Origin: Merdiplasma sp045118075
GTDB lineage: Bacteria > Bacillota > Clostridia > Lachnospirales > Lachnospiraceae
Assembly (NCBI GenBank): GCA_045118075.1
Contig: JBGUOI010000155.1
Span: 1 to 47,177 of the forward strand
Length of the DNA: 47,177 nucleotides
Direction of reading: 5' to 3'
Shown: piece by piece, positions 16,014-25,121 of the stretch
How the letters are laid out: each line of letters starts with the position of its first letter
Numbering within the stretch: the first letter of the stretch is position 1
Position numbers and translations under genes: made by a program
Notes under the pieces: model-generated
Databases searched by the model: none
Told to the model about the DNA's origin: nothing
What the model saw: only the letters and a program-made list of their open reading frames with translations

Positions 16014-17081
16014 TCACGGATCACAGATTCCGCACGGATCATATCCCATCGATATCACCTCATGGCGGGTCCGGTTGGTGAAAGCGCGATTGCGGACACT
16101 GATCTTCTCCAGTGAGTCACAGTCCGGCCTGTGGAATTTGTGCGAGTACAGGTTCAGGACGTACCGCCACTTTGAAAGATTTTCTTCCCGCGTTTCGCTC
16201 CCTTCCTCTTTCGGAAGCGGCCCGGGAGTATAGTCATCGCACGGAGCCGGATCACCGTAAAGGTACGTCCCGTCTGTCCAAAGGTCGATGCTCCCCTGCC
16301 GGTCGGTCCGCCACAGCCGGCAGCCGGCTTCTTTCAGGCGTTCAAGCGCCGATGCGGCCGGATGCCCGAACTCATTTTCGCTTCCGCAGCTGATCAGCGC
16401 GGCATACGGCGATGCTGCGCGCAGGAATGCGCCGGTGCCGGATCCTCCGCTGCCGTGATGTGAAGCGATATACAGGGTGCAGGAGATGTCCTCTTCCTCC
16501 CGCAGAATGCTCTCTTCTTCCTCCTGCTGCGCATCGCCGCAGCAAAGGAAAGAGACATCTCCACCCGTGATCTTTACGGCAATGCACCGGTCATTTTCCA
16601 TCTCCGCACGGTAATCTGGCGGGCCGATCACCTTAAGAGAGGCTCCCCCGAATGACACCTCGGTCCCGACCTCCGGTACGCGGTAAGATGTGCCGGTCTC
16701 CTCAAGCGCCTGCATCAGCATCCGCTCACTCACCGTATCCGCCTCATATCCTGGAAGGAACACCTCCCCGACCGGAAAGGCATAGAGCGCCGCGATCAGC
16801 CCGCCGATGTGGTCGTCATCATAGTGAGAGGCGATGATAAGGTCCAGCTTTTCCGCTCCCATGGCGGCCAGTTTAGAGACCACAAAAGCGGCGCTTGGCG
16901 CGCCGCCTCCGTCGTATAAGATCCAGTGACCATCCGATTCGGCGGCTGTGCAAAGCCCCTGGCCCACATCCGGGACATGGACCGAGAGCTTTGTCTCTCC
17001 CTGAGCCCGTACACTGACGGATGCAAAAAGAGCCGCTGCCAGCATCAGCCAAAAAACCGCTGTTCTTTTCACGATCTTCAT
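16014..17081 (-). CDS. Exported ComEC-like metallo-beta-lactamase-fold hydrolase with Ada-like zinc domain
   Basis: A 355-residue protein with a signal peptide (about 1-27). From about 31 to 265 it resembles the stand-alone beta-lactamase domain of ComEC: DVGQGLC at 38-44, the metal site SHYDDDHIGG (His86, Asp88-90, His91), GDAQQEEEE and the later SHHGSGGS. The last 50 residues form a small domain with the pattern YVLN..S.KFHRPDC...PCGIC. This pattern is often attached to secreted nucleases and beta-lactamase-fold proteins and resembles the Ada metal-binding module. The substrate is unknown; nucleic acid or cyclic nucleotide hydrolysis would be typical. It is the last gene of a run that starts with the antiporter genes, 27 bases after the CDF transporter gene. 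Confidence 0.85.
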   Translation of the reverse strand: MKIVKRTAVFWLMLAAALFASVSVRAQGETKLSVHVPDVGQGLCTAAESDGHWILYDGGGAPSAAFVVSKLAAMGAEKLDLIIASHYDDDHIGGLIAALYAFPVGEVFLPGYEADTVSERMLMQALEETGTSYRVPEVGTEVSFGGASLKVIGPPDYRAEMENDRCIAVKITGGDVSFLCCGDAQQEEEESILREEEDISCTLYIASHHGSGGSGTGAFLRAASPYAALISCGSENEFGHPAASALERLKEAGCRLWRTDRQGSIDLWTDGTYLYGDPAPCDDYTPGPLPKEEGSETREENLSKWRYVLNLYSHKFHRPDCDSLEKISVRNRAFTNRTRHEVISMGYDPCGICDP

Positions 17082-17108
17082 TCTATTCTTCCCCCGGTCC
17101 CTGTCAGG

Positions 17109-18215
17109 TCACTCCGAGATATCATAGTCCAGCAGGATATATACCTTGTAATCCGGGAACATCTCCTCTACCCTGCGGCAGATCTCTTCATGCACCTTTT
17201 TGCGTTCCTTCTCATCAAAACTGATGATGATATCGAACCGGATCGTCTTCCTCTCCTCATCCAGGTAAAAACCGTGCATCTGGATCACACTCGGATACTC
17301 TTCAAGCAGCGAGCGCACTTTGGCTTCCATCTCGTAGGCTTCGTCATGAGACGTATTGTAGGAGTAGACCGAGATGCCGGTGAGGGCTACGGAATGATCC
17401 TGGAAAACCTTCATCGAGATCTGCCTCTCCAGTGTATCCGCTTCGCGGACCGTCATCGTATCCGGAAGTTCGATATGGATCGATCCGGTATAACGGCCGG
17501 GCCCGTAGTTGTGCAGGACCAGGTCATACGCTCCTCTCACCTGCTCGAAAGAACAGACGGTCTCTTTCACCTGCCTGGCCAGATCCGCATCGACACGCTC
17601 GCCCAGGATCTCACTGATCGTTTCCCGAAGCATCTCAATACCGGACTTGATGATCACGATCGAGATCAGGGCTCCCAGATAAGCCTCCAGGCTCAGACCC
17701 GTGCGAATGAAGATCAGGGCCGCAATCAGTGTGGAGGCAGAGATGACCGCGTCGAACATGGCATCCTTGCCCGAAGCGACAAGCGAATCCGAATCAACTT
17801 CCTCGCCTTTGCGGCGCACATAGGTGCCCAGGACGATCTTCACGGTGACCGCTGATGCGATGATGACAAGAGAAATGACCGAATAGTCCGGTGTCCCCGG
17901 ATGAATGATCTTTTTAATCGATTCGATCAGCGAGGTGAAACCGGCATACAGGATGATCAGCGAGATCACCGCCGCGCTCAGGTATTCGATACGCCCGTGT
18001 CCGAGCGGATGCTTCTTGTCCGGCTTCCGGCCGGCCAGTTTGGTCCCGATGATCGTGATCAGTGACGAGAGCGCATCCGAAAGGTTATTTACCGCGTCCA
18101 GCACGACCGCCACCGAATGAGCCAGGAGCCCGATTACCGCTTTGAGGGCAGCCAGAAACACATTGGCCCCGATTCCGATCAGGCTGGTCCGTATGATCGT
18201 TTTATCTCTTTCCAT
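17109..18215 (-). CDS. Cation diffusion facilitator (CDF) family transporter
   Basis: A 368-residue CDF protein that exports divalent metals (Zn2+, Mn2+, Fe2+ or Co2+) in exchange for protons. Near the N-terminus LLAHSVAVVLDAVNNLSDALSS carries the metal-site pattern DxxxxxxD. HPLGHGRIEYLSA and, further on, the SGKDAMFDAVIS segment supply the second part of the site. Six transmembrane segments are expected in the first 215 residues, followed by a longer cytoplasmic domain (to 368, somewhat longer than the usual 290-310). It lies 23 bases after the last large antiporter subunit, so shared transcription is likely. Metal specificity cannot be read from the sequence with confidence. Confidence 0.93.
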   Translation of the reverse strand: MERDKTIIRTSLIGIGANVFLAALKAVIGLLAHSVAVVLDAVNNLSDALSSLITIIGTKLAGRKPDKKHPLGHGRIEYLSAAVISLIILYAGFTSLIESIKKIIHPGTPDYSVISLVIIASAVTVKIVLGTYVRRKGEEVDSDSLVASGKDAMFDAVISASTLIAALIFIRTGLSLEAYLGALISIVIIKSGIEMLRETISEILGERVDADLARQVKETVCSFEQVRGAYDLVLHNYGPGRYTGSIHIELPDTMTVREADTLERQISMKVFQDHSVALTGISVYSYNTSHDEAYEMEAKVRSLLEEYPSVIQMHGFYLDEERKTIRFDIIISFDEKERKKVHEEICRRVEEMFPDYKVYILLDYDISE

Positions 18216-18238
18216 CTATAATCTATAATCCTCTTTTC

Positions 18239-20260
18239 TTATAAAACTGCGGTATAGACGATCGTGAACAGGATCACCACGATCCCGACACAGGTCATTA
18301 GCAGGGCAAACGTGAAGTTGGAGATGATCGGTCTGGCCGCTTCCTGCAGTTCCTCTGCCATCACCCCGGCAAGGCCCGGCCTTTTGCTGTGCCTTCCTAC
18401 AACCTTTTCCTTCAGGAAAGTCTTCCTTGCCAGCACCGCTAAAGCATCCGTACTCATCTCCAGCGCCCGGAGAATAACGCACCAGATCAGGAACACACCT
18501 TTCGCGAGCGGTCTTAGTATTCTGTTCTCCCCAAAGAGAGCCGCAAATGCTTTCGAGGCAGGGAACAGTACTTTCACCAGCAGCGGCCGGTAGATACGAT
18601 CTTCAAGATCAAGGCCGGCCGGCCAGTAATTGGCGTAGTGACCGTCTTTCTTAAGCAGTCCCCTCACTGCCAGGAGATAGACGGCCGCCCCGATTGCGAG
18701 GGAGATGGCGCTGCCCTTTAAGTTTTCAAGCGTAAACGGCTTAAAATGCATGATCCATCCGCTTCCCGTCATCAAAGCACCCAGGCGCTTCGTGATGAAG
18801 GGCTGTCCGAGCAGAGGACAAAGAAGCGATGAACCGACGATCGCCAGTGTACTTAAAGGATTCATGCACCTGCGGTTTTCATCGAAACTGCGCTGCCGTT
18901 CCTCATCAGCATTCTTCTCCGCGAAGATGCAGATAAAAAGCTTGAGCATATAGCAGAATGTCAGTCCGCCGCTGAAAAGGAAGATCCACTCCGCTGCCTT
19001 CAGCCAGCCGCTGACCGCATGGATATGATGGATGCCCTCCACGATTCCCTCATGGAGAAGCGTCTTGCTCAGGTAGCCGTTCATCAGCGGCACACCGCTG
19101 ATCCCCAGTGCTCCGAGCGCAAACGCCAGCTTGAGCATACCTTTATTCCTTCCGAATCCCCGGATCTCGTCGAGTGTCAGCGTATGCAGGTTCATGACCA
19201 CGACGCCCGCCGCCATGAACAGCGTCAGCTTGATCAGCGAATGATTGACCATATGGAGCATCAGGCCCGACATGGCAACTTCCGCTCCCTCTTCGCTCCC
19301 GGCAGCGCCAAGGAGGATCATCATCCCGATCCCGGTCAGGATAAACCCGATCTGCGACATGGACGAACAGGCCAGCGTCCGTTTCAGGTTCACGGAGAAG
19401 ACGCCCAGCACCGCTCCGAGCACCATCGTGATGAGCCCGGCAGCCAGAACGATTCCGCCGAATACCGAATCACCGGTAAGCGCGGTAAGCGATGTCATCA
19501 GGATCCCATAGATACCAACCTTCGTCAGTACGCCAGAAAGCAGGGCCGAAGCCGGTGAAGGGGCAACGGGATGCGCTTTGGGAAGCCAGACGTGTACCGG
19601 GAACATGCCCGCCTTGGCACCGAAACCGAGCAGGATGCAAAGGCCCGCCGCACGGATGCGCGCTTTGTCGGGGCAGGCTGCGGCCGCCTCTTTCAGGTCC
19701 GCGAAGGAGAGCGTACCGGCCGTATCCGTCAGCAGCGCCAGGCCCATAAACAGGACCAGTCCTCCGATCACGGCAATGAACAGGTAGGTATAACCCGCAC
19801 GGACGGCTTCCTTTGTCTGCTCATGAATGACCCAGGTAAAAGAGGTAAAGGACAGGATCTCAAAAAAGATGAATGAGGTCATCAGGTCCCCGGAGAGCAT
19901 TACGCCCTCGGTCGCTCCAAGCGTCATCAGGACGAACAGCCAGTAACGGTTCAGCCCCTCTCTCTCATGACGGAAATATTCCGGGGCAAACAGCGTCGTC
20001 CCGGCCCACATCAGGGCCGTGACCACCGCATAAACCACCCTGAACCCGTCCGCCTTGAAAGACAGCCCGTACACGAGAAATCCCGGGTACTGCCAGGCGG
20101 CTCCGGCGTGATACCTGTATGCCGCAGCGACAGCCGCAGCCAGCTCAAGCAGCGTAAAGAGGATCACGAACCAGTCCCGGGCCTTTTCGTTTTTCAGACC
20201 GGTCATATACGAGATGAGTGCTCCCGCGAAAGGAGCAAAGACCAACAGTAATACCAGCAT
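18239..20260 (-). CDS. Large NuoL/MrpA-like proton-conducting antiporter subunit
   Basis: A 673-residue membrane protein of the Proton_antipo_M family, the fourth and longest large subunit of the cluster. The conserved transmembrane glutamate is in IFFEILSF (Glu134). The lysine-containing channel motif GFGAKAGMFPVHVWLPKAHPVAPSPASALLSG is interrupted only by normal loops (Lys216 and Lys228). The C-terminal part beyond about 470 includes additional helices and charged loops, typical of NuoL- or HyfB-like proteins. AAGGG precedes the ATG. It is separated from the next upstream antiporter gene by 53 bases. It probably forms one ion-translocating module of an Mrp/Mbh-type complex. Confidence 0.9.
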   Translation of the reverse strand: MLVLLLVFAPFAGALISYMTGLKNEKARDWFVILFTLLELAAAVAAAYRYHAGAAWQYPGFLVYGLSFKADGFRVVYAVVTALMWAGTTLFAPEYFRHEREGLNRYWLFVLMTLGATEGVMLSGDLMTSFIFFEILSFTSFTWVIHEQTKEAVRAGYTYLFIAVIGGLVLFMGLALLTDTAGTLSFADLKEAAAACPDKARIRAAGLCILLGFGAKAGMFPVHVWLPKAHPVAPSPASALLSGVLTKVGIYGILMTSLTALTGDSVFGGIVLAAGLITMVLGAVLGVFSVNLKRTLACSSMSQIGFILTGIGMMILLGAAGSEEGAEVAMSGLMLHMVNHSLIKLTLFMAAGVVVMNLHTLTLDEIRGFGRNKGMLKLAFALGALGISGVPLMNGYLSKTLLHEGIVEGIHHIHAVSGWLKAAEWIFLFSGGLTFCYMLKLFICIFAEKNADEERQRSFDENRRCMNPLSTLAIVGSSLLCPLLGQPFITKRLGALMTGSGWIMHFKPFTLENLKGSAISLAIGAAVYLLAVRGLLKKDGHYANYWPAGLDLEDRIYRPLLVKVLFPASKAFAALFGENRILRPLAKGVFLIWCVILRALEMSTDALAVLARKTFLKEKVVGRHSKRPGLAGVMAEELQEAARPIISNFTFALLMTCVGIVVILFTIVYTAVL

Positions 20261-20313
20261 ATCCCTTTTCCTTAACAGAAGAATTCAAGCATCGCGGTCA
20301 TTGCGCATCATGA

Positions 20314-21780
20314 TCAAAGTCCGGCGGCAATCTTTCCGATCATGTCCACCACCGGCCCCGGCCAGATGCCGAAGATCACATTGACCAGCGCAAAAAAGCC
20401 GATCGGCACAAGCATCAGGGCATGCGCCTTATGGGCGCTTCCGGGGTTTTCGTATTGATCCGTCCCGGCCATCGGGAAGAAAGCCCGGACGGTGATGCTG
20501 AGGGTGTAGATGGCGCACAGGAAAGCCGCGATCATCAGGGCGGCCGCTCCGATTGCTGCCAGCACGCTGCCCTCCTCAAACCCGGCCATCACAAGATGCC
20601 ATTTGGAGATAAAACCGCACAGGCCCGGGATCCCGACCAGGGACAGGGCACTCACGGTATAGAGTATGAACGTGACAGGCATTCTCCGGCCTACCCCGTT
20701 CACTTCATATACATACTGTCTGCCGGTCACATGCATGAACGCGCCGGCGCACAGGAACAGAGTCATCTTGATCACGCTGTGGAACAGCATATGCAGCATT
20801 CCTGCCTCCAGGCCGTAGGGCGTCATCAGCAGGACGCCGAACAGCATGTAGGAAAGGTTGCTGATCGTGGAACAGGCGAGCCTTCGTTTGAAATGCCGTT
20901 CCCTGACAGCGAGGCAGGCTGCGAAGACCAGCGTAAAAATCACTGTTCCCAGGGCAATATCCAGGCAGACGGTCCCGGAAAGGAAATTCGCTCCGAAAAT
21001 GTACCAGGTCAGCCGGATGATCGCAAACACGCCGGAATTGACCACCGCCACCGCATGAAGGAGCGCCGTCACCGGTGTGGGCGCCGCCGAAGCCGTCGGC
21101 AGCCAGCTGTGCAGCGGGAATACCGCCGCTTTGACACCAAAGCCGAAAAAGCCGAACAGAAATACTGCCTGCATGAGCCTGTGGTCATAGAGACCCCTGA
21201 TGGAGCCGCCGTAGCTGAAGTTGCCGGCCACGCCATAGACAGAAGTCATCACCACGGCGAAGAAAGCCAGCGAAGCGCCGCCGATAGTATATGCCGCATA
21301 TTTTCTGCCGGCATACATGCTCTCATGGTCAGCATAATACGAGACCAGCGGAATGGTCACCAGCGAGAGCATCTCATAGAAAACGTAGAGCGTGGTCATG
21401 TTCGAGGCAAAGGCAACACCGAGCGTTACACCGTAAGTCATGATATAAAAGGCAAAAAACATGTTCTTGCGGCTGGTCGGTTCCATATAATCGAACGCAT
21501 AAAGCATCACGAACGGCCACATGATGCTGATCATCAGGGCAAACAGTCTGGCCGCCGAATCAGCCCTGAAGTCGATCGAAAACCCGCTCGTAAAACTGTA
21601 AAGCTCTACACTGTCCTGTCCCACCAGGAAAAGGGCTGCCCAGACAGCCAGGCTTGTCAGGCATACCACCCCCATCGCATAGAGGTTTCTTGTACGTCTC
21701 TGCTGCGGGTCCCACGGAATGAGGATAAATCCGCCCACGATCGGGATAAGGATCGGCACGATCAGAAAAAGAGGACTCAA
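20314..21780 (-). CDS. NuoM/MrpD-like antiporter subunit (complex I subunit 5 family)
   Basis: A 488-residue Proton_antipo_M protein with about 14 transmembrane segments. Key sites are VFYEMLSLVTIPLV with its glutamate and GFGVKAAVFPLHSWLPTASAAPTPVTALLH with the channel lysine. I place the start at a TTG that overlaps the preceding stop (TTGA), with AGGAGGG eight bases upstream. An ATG-initiated reading 20 codons further up would lie inside the preceding gene and is hydrophilic. One of four paralogous large subunits in the operon. Confidence 0.9.
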   Translation of the reverse strand: MSPLFLIVPILIPIVGGFILIPWDPQQRRTRNLYAMGVVCLTSLAVWAALFLVGQDSVELYSFTSGFSIDFRADSAARLFALMISIMWPFVMLYAFDYMEPTSRKNMFFAFYIMTYGVTLGVAFASNMTTLYVFYEMLSLVTIPLVSYYADHESMYAGRKYAAYTIGGASLAFFAVVMTSVYGVAGNFSYGGSIRGLYDHRLMQAVFLFGFFGFGVKAAVFPLHSWLPTASAAPTPVTALLHAVAVVNSGVFAIIRLTWYIFGANFLSGTVCLDIALGTVIFTLVFAACLAVRERHFKRRLACSTISNLSYMLFGVLLMTPYGLEAGMLHMLFHSVIKMTLFLCAGAFMHVTGRQYVYEVNGVGRRMPVTFILYTVSALSLVGIPGLCGFISKWHLVMAGFEEGSVLAAIGAAALMIAAFLCAIYTLSITVRAFFPMAGTDQYENPGSAHKAHALMLVPIGFFALVNVIFGIWPGPVVDMIGKIAAGL

Positions 21781-23219
21781 AGCACCATCCCTCCTACGAT
21801 TCCGGCCCCGAACAGGCCGGCAAGAAGCGCCGTGATGCACAGAGCGATCATGGCTCCGTCCATGAGAATACCGGGCTCTGCAAATGTTCCATCTCCCTCA
21901 AAGTCTTTGCCCGGGAAGAACGCATCCACGACTACCGGGAACAGGTATCCGGCTGTCAGCAAAGCTGAAATAAGCAGCACAACGGGAGCCAGCACCGTAA
22001 AGATGCCGGGCGCTCCGGTAAGGGCCGCCGCCGCGATCTTCCATTTGCTGACAAATCCGCCCATGGGCGGAATGCCGACCAGGGACAGGGCAGCGATCAT
22101 GAAACACCACATGGTGACCGGGAGACGTTTCCCAATTCCTTTCAATTCCTCCACGCGGTGGGCATCCAGTACGACGATGAACACGCCGGCGCACAGGAAC
22201 AGGCAGCCCTTCGCGCTCATATGACTGATCAGCTGCATGAGACCGCCCCTCAGCCCGTCCTCCGTCAGCAGCGAAAGGGCAAGCATGATATAGGAGATCT
22301 GGCTGATCGTAGAATAGGCGAGCCTCTTTTTGACGATCTTCTCGCGAAAGGCCATCGTCGAACCCATCAGGACGGTCAGCATGGCCAGGCACATCCAGGC
22401 CGTCTGGACCCATGTTTCCCTGATCAGGTCAGCGCCTACGCAATAATAGACCAGGCGGATGACCGCCACGATGCCGGCTTTGGCGATGATGCCCGAAAGC
22501 AGCGCCGATGCCGGCGCCGGGGCGATGGGATGGGCGGTTGGCAGCCAGCCGTGCATGGGATACATACCGGCCTTCGTCCCAAAGCCGATGATGCCGACAA
22601 ACACGATCACCAGCAGCATCTGCTGATGAGCCGCGGCAAGTTCCGGGTCAAGGAAACCGCCCAGCGTAAATGCGGTCTGCCCTGCCGAGCAGTAATAGAC
22701 ATAGAACACCGCAAGCAGACCCATCAAAGCGCCCGCGATCGAATAGAACAGGTATTTGAGACCGGCAGCGACAGCTTCCTTCGTCATCTCATGCAGCACC
22801 AGGGGCACCGAGGATAAGGTCGCCAGCTCAAACGAGAAGTACAGGCTCACCAGGTCGGCGGACATGCACACAGCCATCATGGCACCCAGTGAAACAAAAA
22901 AGAAGGCGAAGAATACGCGCGGCCGTTCCTCATGCTTCATATAGGTGAACGCATAGAAACATGCAGCTGTATAGAGGATCAGAACCGCCGCCAGCGCAAA
23001 CCTGCCGATATCATCAAGGCAGAACGCAATGACGGCCTTTTCTGTAAGACGGAAAAGTTCGATCCGTCCGCCGCCTGTCATCGCCAGCACCCCCAGGATG
23101 TCTGTCACCGCCATAACAAGTGCGCACAGCCCGTAATGTGTCTTTTCTCCTTTTACGGGAAGAACGCCTGTGAGGATCCCGGCAGCCACCGGGAACAAAA
23201 ATGCGATCAGCTGTATCAT
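21777..23219 (-). CDS. NuoN/MrpD-like antiporter subunit
   Basis: A 480-residue Proton_antipo_M protein. SFELATLSSVPLVLHEMTKEA holds the conserved glutamate and is followed by the GFGTKAGMYPMHGWLPTAHP channel motif and the SALLSGIIAKAGI helix. The first 25 residues are a signal-anchor-like helix. It is preceded by GAGGTG, starts 19 bases after the stop of the adjacent large subunit gene, and its stop overlaps the next start. The retained Glu and Lys suggest an active proton or sodium path. Confidence 0.9.
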   Translation of the reverse strand: MIQLIAFLFPVAAGILTGVLPVKGEKTHYGLCALVMAVTDILGVLAMTGGGRIELFRLTEKAVIAFCLDDIGRFALAAVLILYTAACFYAFTYMKHEERPRVFFAFFFVSLGAMMAVCMSADLVSLYFSFELATLSSVPLVLHEMTKEAVAAGLKYLFYSIAGALMGLLAVFYVYYCSAGQTAFTLGGFLDPELAAAHQQMLLVIVFVGIIGFGTKAGMYPMHGWLPTAHPIAPAPASALLSGIIAKAGIVAVIRLVYYCVGADLIRETWVQTAWMCLAMLTVLMGSTMAFREKIVKKRLAYSTISQISYIMLALSLLTEDGLRGGLMQLISHMSAKGCLFLCAGVFIVVLDAHRVEELKGIGKRLPVTMWCFMIAALSLVGIPPMGGFVSKWKIAAAALTGAPGIFTVLAPVVLLISALLTAGYLFPVVVDAFFPGKDFEGDGTFAEPGILMDGAMIALCITALLAGLFGAGIVGGMVL

Positions 23220-23237
23220 TTTCTCTTCACCTCATTA

Positions 23238-24740
23238 TTATCCAAACATTTGAAGTCCGCGTACGATCACGTCGATCACCACCCAGGAGAAAAGTCCCAG
23301 GAAGACATTGATCAGGCCCAGCACACCCATGGAAATGTTAAAACCAAGCCTGTGATGGGGCCGGATATCTTTCTCTTTCACCGTATGCCGCGGATCCGAA
23401 TAGATCCTGATCAGCGTCCGGACAAAATAAATGGCATTCAGCAGGGAACTCAGCGCCAGCGCTGCCATCACCAGGATCAGCTTTACATTGCTGCCGGAAG
23501 CGACCGCCGCCAGACCAAACTGGATCTTGGAAGCGAAACCGGCGAACAGAGGAATGCCGATCATGGAGAAAGAACCTATCAGGAAGAACAGACCCGCATC
23601 CCTGTTCCTCAGAGCACTCGCCTGCAGTTCCCGAAACAGCAGGCTGTCGCCGGACACCTCCGCCAGGCGGGGCGTCGTCAGAAACAGGATCGATTTCGTA
23701 AAGGCATGAGCCAGGATATGGAACATCGCGGCTGTGTAGCCGGCTGTGCCTCCCAGGCCGATTCCCATGAAGATATATCCGATCTGGGCTGCCGATGAGA
23801 ATGCGACCATACGGTTGATATTCTCTGCCCTCATCGCCTGGACGGAGCCGAAAATCATTCCTAAGATGCCGAGCACCAAAAGGACATCCTTGATCGGCAT
23901 CTGCTCGAAGATCCCAATTCCGACTGCCCGGTAGAAGGTCTTGACCAGCAGAAGGATATACGCTTTCGAAACCAGCGATGATAGTATGCTGGCAGAAGTG
24001 GGCGTTGCCCAGCCGTAAGTATCCGGCATCCAGAAATGAAACGGGAAAAGGCCGCTTTTTATGCACAGGCCTGTCGTCAGCACACCGACGCTGACAGCCA
24101 GCACCATCAACAGGTGCGGGTCCTGCGCCATGACCTTGATCGTTTCCTGCATGGGCACCATCAGCAGATGACCGGTAAGAGCGTACAAAAGCACAACACC
24201 CAGAAGGAACAGCCCGGAGCCGAGCAGGTTCAGGATCATGTACCTCACGGCGGCCAGCGTAGTCCGCCCGATCTCACGCACGATCAGGATGCCGCAGCTG
24301 GTCAGGGTCAGAATCTCCAGGAAGACGTAGCCCGAAAACAGGTCATTCGTCCAGAGGATCGCCATCAGGGCCGCCGTCATCAGGTTGATCAGCGAATAAT
24401 ACAGATTGACCTTGCTCTCGTCCAGGTCCGTGTCGACGAACCGGTAGCCCGCAATCACCGAAACGAACATGATGACCATAAAAGCCACGGCCATCAGCGC
24501 TTCCAGCACACCTCCGCGGATCTCGTTGCCCCAGGGGGCCGGAAACTCACCCATCGGATAGGTGAAAGCTTCTCCGGTAACCATAGTGTAATACAAAACG
24601 CAGCCGCACAGGATGAGCACAAAGAGCTCATAAAAGATGGTATAAAACCTGGCCTTTCTTCCCTTCAGCACAAAACACAGCACCCCGGAAAACAGGCTCA
24701 GGATAATGGTCAGCAAAGGAAAATTTCTGATAACGTCCAA
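23238..24740 (-). CDS. MrpD-like antiporter subunit
   Basis: A 500-residue Proton_antipo_M protein, the first of the large subunits in the operon. Key residues are in the VFLEILTLTSCGILI and CIKSGLFPFHFWMPDTYGWATPTSASILSS motifs, where the latter replaces the more common GxKAxxxPxHxWLP. It starts with TTG, eight bases after GGAGG and immediately after the stop of the MrpC gene. It resembles MrpD of Na+/H+ antiporters more closely than NuoN. Confidence 0.88.
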   Translation of the reverse strand: MDVIRNFPLLTIILSLFSGVLCFVLKGRKARFYTIFYELFVLILCGCVLYYTMVTGEAFTYPMGEFPAPWGNEIRGGVLEALMAVAFMVIMFVSVIAGYRFVDTDLDESKVNLYYSLINLMTAALMAILWTNDLFSGYVFLEILTLTSCGILIVREIGRTTLAAVRYMILNLLGSGLFLLGVVLLYALTGHLLMVPMQETIKVMAQDPHLLMVLAVSVGVLTTGLCIKSGLFPFHFWMPDTYGWATPTSASILSSLVSKAYILLLVKTFYRAVGIGIFEQMPIKDVLLVLGILGMIFGSVQAMRAENINRMVAFSSAAQIGYIFMGIGLGGTAGYTAAMFHILAHAFTKSILFLTTPRLAEVSGDSLLFRELQASALRNRDAGLFFLIGSFSMIGIPLFAGFASKIQFGLAAVASGSNVKLILVMAALALSSLLNAIYFVRTLIRIYSDPRHTVKEKDIRPHHRLGFNISMGVLGLINVFLGLFSWVVIDVIVRGLQMFG

Positions 24741-25121
24741 TTATCTGTCCTCCATACTGTGTTTTGAAAGGACATAGATCTCATCCAGGTTGAGCGTATG
24801 ATAGCGCTTATAGAGCCGGATGGTCAGCGACAGCATGATCGCCGTTACGGACACCGAAACGACGATGCCCGTCAGGACCAGTCCCGCCGGCACCGGATTG
24901 ATATACTGCTCGGCGCTGGTCACGCCGTCAACAATGATCGGCGCTTTTCTGCCCTCAATGTAGCCCATGGACGCCAGAAAAAGGAAAACACCCGCATCCA
25001 TGATATTCATCCCGATCAGTTTCTTGATCAGGTTCTTCTGGAACAGCAGCATCGTAAAACCGATCCCGAAAAGGATGATCGCTGCCGTCTCCTCATAATT
25101 GATCAACAGATTCTCAAACAC
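24741..25121 (-). CDS. mnhC: Na+/H+ antiporter subunit MnhC/MrpC (NuoK-like)
   Basis: A 126-residue protein with three hydrophobic segments (about 11-28, 35-50, 80-105), homologous to NuoK and MrpC. FGIGFTMLLFQKNLIKKLIGMNI is followed by a short loop and NPVPAGLVLTGIVVSVSVTA, the characteristic PxxALVLTxIV-type segment of the family. I chose the GTG start because a longer reading would begin inside the preceding gene with a hydrophilic, unlike sequence. The GTG overlaps the end of that gene. Together with MrpA/D-like subunits it forms the core membrane arm of Mrp-type antiporters. Confidence 0.88.
   Translation of the reverse strand: MFENLLINYEETAAIILFGIGFTMLLFQKNLIKKLIGMNIMDAGVFLFLASMGYIEGRKAPIIVDGVTSAEQYINPVPAGLVLTGIVVSVSVTAIMLSLTIRLYKRYHTLNLDEIYVLSKHSMEDR

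Noticed and set aside
20422..22224. A 600-codon open reading on the plus strand
   Set aside because: Antisense to two membrane antiporter genes. The translation is highly charged and rich in His, Gln and Arg with no family resemblance, as expected from the complement of membrane-protein codons.
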